Source: Choristoneura fumiferana
Taxonomy: Eukaryota; Arthropoda; Insecta; Lepidoptera; Tortricidae
DNA: 64,000 nt
Reading direction: 5' to 3'
Assembly: GCF_025370935.1 (NCBI RefSeq)
Contig: NC_133491.1
Location: forward strand, 2,940,960-3,004,959
Below the pieces are notes generated by a model that saw nothing but the letters and a program-made list of their open reading frames with translations, was not told where the DNA came from and searched no databases. The position numbers and the translations under genes are program-made. Of this stretch, positions 55,701 to 64,000 are shown piece after piece. How positions within the stretch are numbered: the first letter of the stretch is position 1; every line of letters begins with the position of its first letter.

Positions 55701-56377
55701 CTCTTTATTTATATTTCACTTTTTCCGATAACTCAGCAGGCATTACAATTCATAAAATTAAATGTATATCTTGTGACCTGAAATCTCTAAATAACTTTCT
55801 TTATTTTGATTTTACTGCGGTTTTAGAACAACACAAAAAACATAACAAATTTCAATGAATAGGATTTTATTTTTAATTAACTTTTTAAACGGTGTGTTTT
55901 GAATTTGCACAAAGTGATAAATTTTGGAGCAGAAAAATACACTTCAAAACGATTTATTCGTATTGTACCTTTATAAGTGACTCTAACTATTATTATTTTA
56001 CATGTAATTAAGCAAGAATTAGTATTTTGATTAAATATTAACATGAAATTAATTAACTACTACAATAGCATAACACCATAAGTTTCTGAACGCATCATAA
56101 TGACTTCTCATTTTAATTTAAAGAAAAAAAGTTGGATCCCGCGATATTGCGTGACGTTCGTAATTCAAAATCACTTTCCACGCTAGCGGATAAAATAGAC
56201 TTTTGGGCGCAGATTTTGAGCTATAAAATAAGCCTTTCCTAGCCGGTGAGGTGAAAAATATATGTGTGTAACAGAGTGCTCAAATTGATGATACAAAATG
56301 AGTGTTTCTGACTCGGTTAACGATTGAGATTAGCGCAATCACAGTCGACACTTATTCAACGTTTTATGAACTTTTAG
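55701..56377. other. No gene seen
   Basis: AT-rich, ends in the acceptor-like cttttag before the zinc-finger fragment. No supportable feature. Confidence 0.4.
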
Positions 56378-56760
56378 GTACAAACACCGAGTACAGCAAC
56401 CGATGAAAACCGACAGAAGTCTGCTCGCATCAGGACCAAGGACTTTTGCTTCTTTTGTGAGACTGGAGTTTTAAACATTGCAAGACATATAATTCGTAAC
56501 CATGCGTTGGAAGCTGAGGTACAAAAAATTCTATCATACCCTAAGAAAAGTTGTACTCGCAAAAATCTTCTAACCAATTTACGTAAAAAGGGAAATTACA
56601 TAGCAAATGTCTCGAAATGTGTAAAGCCCATGAAAAAAAGCGACCTACACAATGATTACTTACCGTGCGAAAACTGTTAAGGCTTTTACTCGCGGAAGCA
56701 GTTATGGAAGCATAAAAAGTATTGTCAAAATGTCTACATTCATTCACAATTGAAGCGCAT
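56378..56760 (+). pseudogene. Zinc-finger protein exon, one stop
   Basis: After acceptor aacttttag (56377) the frame gives RTKDFCFFCETGVLNIARHI and IRNH, a Cys2-His2-like finger, then LRKKGNYIANVSK, and a second pattern LPCENC, stop (TAA, near 56681), GFYSRKQLWKHKKYC. The double pattern (F-C-x-x-C...H; C-x-x-C-x-G-F-x-x-R-x-x-L-x-x-H) occurs in insect and cnidarian proteins linked to transposon-derived recombinases, from memory. The single stop within the second finger makes it a pseudogene. Confidence 0.45.
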
Positions 56761-57959
56761 TTTATGCTGCGAAATCTGAATGTTGACGAACTAAAGGAAG
56801 TGTTTTGTAAAAACCAACCGGTTTCAAGCTAAGAAAGACTCTTTGATTTGTGCGTTTGTCGATATTACGACACCAATTACATTTTTAAAGTTACCTCGAG
56901 TTCAAAATTCCCTTGTAAGTATCTCGGCGATTGGCTGCGTGGCTAGCAATTTTCTTAATCGTTGTCGGCTTTTAACAGTTTTTTATTTTGTATTTCAGCA
57001 CCCGTAAAAGGTGTGACTATCGACGCCTCATAGTACCGTATTTCTAACAAAATCAGTGTCGATCGGCAAATAGAAACCTGGTAAGTACCTTATATTACAC
57101 GTTACATCGAAATTTATTTGCCGCCGACCGTGTATTAAATAGTTTCTTTCTTGCAATATTACAGCATCCGTAAATTGCGTCCGGCGACTGTGGCAAACGC
57201 GAGCACCCTTTTGTCCGGCACAAGGAGTTGACAATCGTCAAATGGGAACACCCGGCAGGACGTTTTTCCTCTAAAAAGTAAGAATTCTTGCATTTACTTT
57301 TTTCCCAAAATGCGAGGGTAGGGTTTCGGTTGCCACCTGGTCAAATTATATTATATTCTTTCTTTGCATAGCTAATGCAGCTGCCTTGTTGTTTTTAAAC
57401 CTAGCACAGCACACCGTTGCACTTATTTCACATTAATTAAATATCTAATTTCTTTAAATATTTCCCCGAACCCCGGCAGGGTTCCCCGGACAGATTTGTT
57501 TTACTCATTATCTTATGTGAAATGTTTGTAGATGCTTATCATCGCATTCTAGTAACATTATTGTTATAATTTATCTTATTTTTCCATAAACTTTTGGTAC
57601 CGACCCCGTCGGTCAGTCTCGGCATGTTTCCGGAGACCCTGTCTTTCGTTCCTTGTTAGTTGAAAATAATAACTAGGTACATTTCTATTTAATTGCCTTA
57701 TTAGCTTTTGCAAATCAAAATGCATTTGCAGCACCTGGAATATTCCATGTACTCATGAAATCTTGTTTACCCTCATTTTATTTTACCATTAATTACTGAA
57801 ACACTTTATTTCCTTTTGGCTATTTAAATGCATTTGCAACGCTTTGGATTAATATTTCTTATATTCTGAGACCTTACATACCTTTATTTTCTGTTGTGGT
57901 ATATCCTAAAATCATTTAGTGCGTTCTAGCAATTTAAATGCAATTATAATGCTTTTGTG
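56761..57959. other. Non-coding; splice-like signals only
   Basis: Two acceptor-like (tttgtatttcag at 57000; atattacag at 57165) and donor-like (ggtaagtacc at 57080; aaagtaagaa at 57277) signals frame short exon-sized pieces without recognisable protein. From about 57470 the sequence is the leader/LTR of the downstream gypsy. Confidence 0.3.
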
Positions 57960-58260
57960 TCAATGTTTGATGTACTTTGCAACTTTGCCCAACCTCTATT
58001 AATTTAAATTGAAATACTGAGCGGCTTTATTACTTTATACCCGTTGCAATGCATTTACAGAAAATTTGTTCTAGTATTCTCTGCACTCTGCAACTTTGCC
58101 CACCCTACTTTTATTTTATAATAAACTACATATTATTATTTTAGTTTGCAATAAACTACTGAGTAGCCTAATTACTTCCTGCCTGGTTTACGCCTTGGTT
58201 TTTAATATTTTCTTTGCCATGCAACTTTGCCCACCCTCATTTTATTTTGCAACAAGCTAC
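57960..58260. repeat. Imperfect tandem repeat in gypsy LTR
   Basis: Three units contain 'gcaactttgcccaccct' followed by 'ttttattttgcaacaagctac' (at about 57978, 58088 and 58220), period about 110-130. Diverged, non-coding. Confidence 0.6.
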
Positions 58261-58559
58261 TCAGTGTTATATTTATTACTACGCGTTTATGGTAATGCAA
58301 TCTATTCCCACTTCAACTGCTATGCGTACACCTGCTTCTGGGGCTTACTTGAACGGAGGTCCTGACCAATTTCAGGAGGTGTATGGTACGGGTTGAGACT
58401 AACCGCGCCGCCCGTCCGTATCTGCTTACCTGAGCAACGCTGCGGGAACGAGCCAGCGAAAGATAAGCCGACTTTAATAACTTTAGGGATTTAAAAAGAT
58501 ACCATAAACGTGATCAGCCAAACCTCGACACCAACTACCCACTCTTGGGTAAAAATTAT

Positions 58560-58728
58560 TGTACCCACTACATAATTAAGTTGCCCTACTGTTAAGGTAC
58601 GATAAGTGTCTCCGTCGTTGAAAACGGAATTGAATAAATTACGTTACTAATTTCTGATTTTCCTTGGGGTTTACCCCCGTATCCTAGTAGGGTGGCCAAA
58701 AATATTATCATTACATGGCGCCCGAACA
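58560..58728 (+). mobile_element. gypsy 5' LTR end and primer-binding site
   Basis: The LTR ends ...attatcattaca (58715) and is followed by tggcgcccgaaca (58716-58728), complementary to the 3' end of a lysine tRNA as in many gypsy and retroviral elements. AATAAA-like gaattgaataaa is at about 58630. The LTR start was not found. Confidence 0.75.
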
Positions 58729-58738
58729 GATTTGTTGA

Positions 58739-60805
58739 TGGTTTGTTGATAATTCCCTCCGTCTACGAAGAGAGCATCTCACGCTACTACGTACAGTGTT
58801 CGATCGCCTTAAATTTGCTAATCTTACCATAAACTTATCAAAATGTAACTTTTTTCGTAGACAACTTAAATATTTGGGCTTTGTCGTGGACGAATATGGT
58901 TTACGTACGGACCCCGACAAAGTCAAAGCAATAACTGACTTTCCTGTACCGACGTCCCGTAAGGATGTTAAACGTTTCCTCGGTACAGCATCATACTACC
59001 GTCGATTTATTAAAAATTTTAGTAACATAGCGGGACCTCTGAACCAGTTGACCTCGACTCGCAAAGGCGCTCCACCTTTTCGTTGGTCACCGGAGGCTGA
59101 GCAAGCCTTCAGCCAGCTGAAATTAGCCATGACAACAGCACCTGTCCTGGCCTGCCCAGATTTCACCAAACCGTTTGCTGTGCATTGTGACGCGTCTGAC
59201 TTTGGCATTGGCGGAACTTTGACCCAGGAATTTGATGGCGAGGAACACCCGCTGGCTTACTACAGTCGGTCACTCACGCCACCGGAAAGGAATTACTCCG
59301 CTACGGAGAGGGAAGCCTTAGCTGTCGTCAACGTGGTTGAACATTTCAGACCGTACCTAGAAGGGGACCGCCAATTTAAAATAATAACGGACCATTCAAG
59401 CTTAAAATGGTTCCTTAACTTGAAAAATCCCACGGGACGCCTCGAGAGATGGGGTTGTCGTTTATCTCCTTACAACTTCGTGGTCGAGCACCGACGAGGA
59501 TCGGAAAATATTGTACCAGACGCCTTATCCAGAGCGGTCCCAGTACATACGATTGATATTAATACTATTACTGATGCATGGTACCTTAGTCTTTACCAGA
59601 GATGCCAGGCAAATCCAGGGTCTGTGCCAAATTTTCAATTGAAAGACGGCCGCCTATACCGTTACTCGAAAACAAATAATGTCCTCATGTCTGATTTTGA
59701 ATGGAAGGAGGTTATACCGACGCAATTCCGTGATGAAATCATGCACTCTAATCATTCAGTCCCTACTGCAGCACATCTGGGTACTGCAAAAACTTACAAA
59801 CGGTTAAAACTTCGCTATTTCTGGCCGGGCATGTATCAAGACGTGGTTAAATTCGTTGCGCGTTGCTCCACGTGTGCAGCGTACAAGCATAGCCAGCATC
59901 CGACCCCTGGATTCATGGGAAGCGCAAAAGCTTGCTGTCGTCCGTTCCAGTGCCTCAGCTTGGATCTTGTTGGGCCTCTACCGCCCTCGAGACAGCTAAA
60001 TACATTTCTGTTAGTGGTCGTATGTTGTTTTACCAAGTACTGTATGCTGTTCCCCATGCGCCGGGCAACGGGCAAAGTTATTTCACAACGTTTAGAGAAC
60101 CATGTCTTCATGGTGCACGGTATTCCTCAAACTATAATTGCGGACAACGCTTCTTACTTCACGGGTGGGGACGTCCATCAATTGTTTGCTACTTATAGCA
60201 TTCCCCAACTTCATTATACGCCAGTGTACTGCCCACAAGTCAACACAGTGGAAAGATTTAATAAAACAATTGTTACCGCGGTATCCAGTTTCGTGGAATC
60301 CGACCATAGAACGTGGGACGTAAATATCTCAAAAATTCAGTTCGCACTCAATACTTCTGTTAACGAATCCACGTCGTTCTCCCCATTCCTGCTAGTGCAC
60401 GGACGCGAAGCGGTGCCGGATGGTACGATCTATGGCGATCCTGAAACTGTAGAGGAGATCATATTCTCCTCGAGACGCGATTACGCAGATAAAATTGTCG
60501 TACTTAAGGATATTTTCTCTACGGTGAAAGAATCGTTGCAGAAAGCTCATGATCGTAACATTAAATACTACAACGATAAGCGTCGTGACATCGAATTCAA
60601 TGTAGGTGACGAAGTGTGGAAACGGACATTTAAGCAAAGCAATGCTGGCAAATATTTTGCAGCTAAATTAGCACCGAAGTACGAGAAGTGTCGCGTCCTT
60701 CGCAAAATATCCCGTCTGGTTTATGAACTGGAGGACATGAATGGAAAGCCGCTGGGAAAGTGGCATGTCAAAGACTGCAAGCCACCTTCTACTAACTCCA
60801 CTTAA
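58739..60805 (+). pseudogene. gypsy pol: RT end, RNase H, integrase (internal deletion)
   Basis: An uninterrupted frame of nearly 690 codons starts just after the primer-binding site, so gag, protease and the RT catalytic half are deleted. It enters RT at HLTLLRTVFDRLKFANLTIN and KYLGFVVDEYGLRTDPDKV, continues through RNase H (HCDASDFGIGGTL, YSATEREALAVVNV, TDHSSLKWFLN) and integrase (AAHLGTAKTYKRLKLRYFWP; CSTC; LDLVGPLPPS; IADNASYFTGG; VNTVERFNKTI) to the C-terminal barrel (KLAPKYEKCRVLRKISRLVY). Stop at 60803. The integrase is intact by eye, so deletion is recent or the frame has been kept. Confidence 0.9.
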
Positions 60806-62267
60806 CTTTATTTCATTTCGTTAAACCCCCGGACTGTAAGGAATTTAATGGATCGAGAATAGCTGTCCTGGGTGTTAGTTTAAACATGGAATGATTTCTG
60901 AATGAAAAGATTGCACTGAGTAATCGAGTTTTGCGGGCACGGGCTTCACTTACAGTGGAATCACGTGTTCGAGTTGGTTTACCGCGGAACTCTCTGTACT
61001 CTTATAGGTTAATTATAAATATAGGATGGTACCAGTCTGGTATTACAATAAGATTTCACTTCGCTAACCTGGGACTCAGTAGTCCCCAAAACTTATTACT
61101 TATACGTTCCACTTTTAACCATCATTGGTAAACTTAATGACTATTTTGCTGCTTTACCGTAGGTCTCGATGCGATTGTCTCCAGCGTCGGCCACGCGGAA
61201 TCAATCGATGCCAAGGTAATTGCAGGACTTGAGATTCTGGGCCGGGAATCCTAGTCATAGTTTAAGCGTCATTCAGTTTCGGATGTTTTCTCTACTTTAA
61301 TATAGTCGCTTGGATCTTCGAGTGTTTGTTTGTTTCAGGAATCCTTTTGAAATTTGGCGTTATCATATTTTCACCTCTCTTTTCAAAATTCTCTAGTACC
61401 TTTATATAAGTTGTTTCTCCCTGATAGCTCACCCTGTCCAGCGGGAAATAAGCCTTCACCGGTGCGGGTAGTGACACCTTACGTAAGCCTACACTTCTAC
61501 TAGAGCGGGTGGTGACTCTAGGCTGCGATACGGGAAACTGCTGTCCCACAACTTGTTTGGAGGTTCTGCACCTAATACGCTTGTTTTAGTTTTGGTCTTT
61601 CAGCACAAAATTCGGAAATTTCAACAGATTATCATACTAGCAAACATTTCTTGGTACACTAACGCTTGTTTGTTGTCTCTTAATTCCACGCAGGGCAAAG
61701 AGTTTTTATAGTGAATAATTTTCACATGAAACAGGCCTTTATCCAAAAACGTATTAGCGAAGGCGCTCATAATATCATCATGGTGGAAATTCGGATTTAC
61801 TATACTTTAGTCTTAAGTCGTAGTGGCAAGAGGATCAAGTTAGCCGCGGAACGTTAGGCAGCTTCATTCTCGAATGTCTGCTGGTAATCATTGTCAAAAT
61901 GTCTGCAGAAAGTGCTCAAAGGGTGCAAAAGTTCCATAAATGTACTAAAAGTCAATTCAGATAGAGATGTGTACAAACACATCAGAGCCAAAGAATATAC
62001 AAAAAACTAAAAGTGGCTTTGCTATCCGTCTGAAAGCTTAGTAGCTTAGTTTCATAAAATACAAGACAGCAACGTCAGCGTCTTCGAACTCCATAGTTAG
62101 CAGCAGCATAGTTAGTTACTGATTCCCGGCCAGCAAATGGCCGAGGCGAGGCCCCGTGGGTAGTTCTAAGCTCCCCTCCCGCACAAGCATGTAAAATATC
62201 CAAATCGCAAAAATTTTTGGGGTTGCCATCTGAATCCCTATGGGCCTGATTCTTGACACCTGGAAGC
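60806..62267. other. No gene seen
   Basis: 3' flank of the gypsy. I could not find a copy of its 5' LTR end here, so the 3' LTR is missing or diverged. A minus-strand open frame at 61549-61292 has no recognisable motif. Confidence 0.4.
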
Positions 62268-62700
62268 AGGCTTAGAATTGTTCGGGTAACAACCACAGAA
62301 ATGAAAGGGGCGGGAATCGGTTTTAGCCGGTAAAATTCCGGAACTACTGGGCCCTCCAATCCCAGTGTCCATGACGATTTTTTCGGATCGTGCCCTTTAA
62401 CACATCCTACAATCTAAAATAGATCACGGACCTCGCGTCTGTGGACCCTGTAAAAAAGGACGCTGAGACAGGAAAGGCAAGTCATAAAGACTAGGCTTAG
62501 AGTTGTTCGGGTAACAACCACAGAAATGAAAGGGGCGGGAATCGGTTTTAGCCGGTAAAATTCCGGAACTACTGGGCCCTCCATTCCCAGTGTCCATGAG
62601 GATTTTTTCGGATCGTGCCCTTTAACACATCCTACAATCTAAAATAGATCACGGACCTCGCGTCTGTGGACCCTGTAAAAAAGGACGCTGAGACAGGAAA
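62268..62700. repeat. Tandem duplication, ~208-bp unit, period 225
   Basis: 62268-62475 and 62493-62700 differ at only a few positions (for example agaattg/agagttg, ccaatccc/ccattccc). The linker 'aggcaagtcataaagacta' after copy 1 also appears at 63637-63656, so a third, partial copy lies to the right. Confidence 0.9.
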
Positions 62701-62975
62701 GCAGGGGCCTGACAGTTTAGTTTCATTCATCGACGTTGTAGCGCTGCCATTTGTATGATATTATTACAATCTGTGGACCGCCGCCATTTCTTTGCTGTCA
62801 TGTCCTTACCCGTCATTGTGTTTTAAACATTGAGTTGAGTGCGGGTATTCTCTTGCGTTCTCCTTCCATTTTGGTCGAGTTGTAGTTCCATGAGTAGCCA
62901 TCCTCCTCTGTATAACAATACAATACTCTACTTGCGGTAGTGTTTAGTGCGAGTGATATACCAGTGACTTCCAAC

Positions 62976-63264
62976 ATGGCAAAATTCAAGTGTTGTGTTG
63001 TTGATTGTAATTCAACAAGTGCCACTCACAAACTATTTTGCATGCCCAAAAACGACTATTTACGTTATCTTTGGATGTCGTTGCTAGTACCGACTAGCCC
63101 TTATTTGCGGGCTTTAACCAAGAGTCAACTGTTGTTGAAACGCGTATGTAAAAGATATTTTGACCATACTCAGTTCGATCGAATAGGTGCGCGGATTCGA
63201 TATTCGTATGCTTGCCTGTTCACGGAAAAGGAAATGGTTCATGGTGTACCACTCTCGTCTAAGG
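62976..63264 (+). CDS. THAP-type zinc-finger exon
   Basis: ATG at 62976 opens MAKFKCCVVDCNSTSATHKL with a FCMPKND block, then W, VCKRYFDHTQFDR and SYACLFTEKEMVHGVPL, ending at a donor (aagg|gtaagt, 63265). The pattern C-x4-C early and C-x-x-x-F at about residue 60 suits a THAP (C2CH) DNA-binding domain, though the usual A-V-P-T-I-F end is replaced by VPLSSKG at the exon border. THAP domains occur in host transcription regulators and in P-element-type transposases. The downstream exon is unclear. Confidence 0.45.
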
Positions 63265-63628
63265 GTAAGTTTTTCTAACCTTTGCAATAATAGCTTCATG
63301 TTCAAAATTTTATTTAAATATAAATTTAATGGAAAGAGACCCTTTAATGAATAAATGATTAAAAACACTTGGTCGTTTTATTTCATAACTTATAGGAGTA
63401 TGAATAAAAATGAAATTAGTACAAGACATCCGTAACTCCCATTTATCGTAGAGCGCATCACTAGCATTGATTGGAGACTATCGATAATGATTATATCGAC
63501 GTGTGGAAAGCCCTACGACTGTCAAACAAGTACCACAGACTGTAAAATTTAACAGCGCTACAACGTCAATAATAGGAAACAACAATAATTGACTGTCTTA
63601 TCTGTAGCTAGCTACATATTAGTAATCT

Positions 63629-63900
63629 GTGCAGGAAAGGCAAGTCATAAAGACTAAGCCCCGACAGTCACAGTCTTCCATTCCCACAAAAAAAATACAC
63701 TTGCCAGAAGATGTCAACAAAATTGGTTCTTTAGGTAATTTTTCTGCATTCACATTTGAAAATAATTTGATTGAAAAAAAAAAAAATAACGACATTTACA
63801 CCATTAGAACAATTTATAAGTAGATTTAATGAAAAAAGATTATATGAACAGCATGTCAATGAAGAAAATGTACCTGTGTCAACCCTTAATTGGACAGAGT
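63629..63900 (+). pseudogene. Fragment with LGNFSAFTFEN motif
   Basis: KKIHLPEDVNKIGSLGNFSA then FTFENNL. The pattern (G-x-L-x-N-F-S-A-F-x-F-E-N) is found beside transposase-like proteins in insects, from memory. It could be a later exon of the THAP gene or unrelated. Preceded by a copy of the 62476 linker repeat. Confidence 0.35.
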
Positions 63901-64000
63901 TCGCTGTGGCGAACATACATTTAAAAAAAATCTACTAGACACATTTTTGTATTTATTTAATTAATTTTTGGCTTGAATAGTGGCTTTATACTGTTTATCT

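Noticed and set aside
62075..62359. 94-codon minus-strand frame
   Set aside because: Its 5' part is the tandem repeat (62268-62700); such frames occur wherever the repeat occurs.

Overview
The window looks like a transposon graveyard from an AT-rich insect genome, most likely a moth or butterfly. The evidence is direct: tRNA-derived SINEs with a 'ccctgcagtgggacgtaggct' type tail (3529-3826, 37430-37495), three copies of a second tRNA-derived SINE, fragments of the 'GCCCGCGACTTCGTCCAC' RTE-type 3' repeat that is common in Lepidoptera, and copia, gypsy, BEL, piggyBac, hAT, Harbinger and Tc1 relatives packed end to end. I see no convincing intact single-copy host gene. The best host-like candidates are a THAP exon at the right edge and a pair of diverged unknown units near 43-44 kb and 50-51 kb.

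Left part (1-15.7 kb). A gypsy gag remnant, a SINE, a three-exon Harbinger remnant on the minus strand with a LINE tail inside its intron, a Tc1 5' half cut by a Jockey-like LINE, then a piggyBac element split by a complete hAT transposon (8384-14100). The hAT has two matching ends, subterminal repeats and an uninterrupted spliced transposase; its intron carries an 810-bp GGAT/GGAC array.

Middle (15.7-33.2 kb). A full-length copia element with identical LTRs and one intact 1338-residue ORF sits in the primer-binding site of a gypsy element. An older copia (5-bp target duplication, about 3% LTR differences, broken ORF) sits inside the integrase of another gypsy on the minus strand. A young non-coding LTR element of about 5.7 kb (1.54-kb LTRs, 4-bp target duplication) follows.

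Right part (33.2-64 kb). LINE tails, then a Harbinger element (36251-40356) with both of its genes open: a five-exon Myb-like DNA-binding protein and a two-exon DDE transposase, convergent. Next come a decayed reading frame resembling the eukaryotic TnpB homologue Fanzor, a BEL gag, unit A, a 5'-truncated LINE, an hAT MITE with perfect 8-bp duplication, unit B, a 920-bp fold-back element with its empty site visible 3 kb away, a piggyBac pseudogene, a DDE_3 transposase pseudogene, zinc-finger debris, a gypsy with internal deletion, tandem repeats and the THAP exon.

Units A and B encode, after splicing, a small protein with a Cys-Cys/Trp motif, an acidic dileucine stretch and an Ala/Arg-rich helix, and each ends with its stop codon at the tip of a GC-rich hairpin. 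I do not recognise this family. All calls come from reading the sequence; no database search was run.
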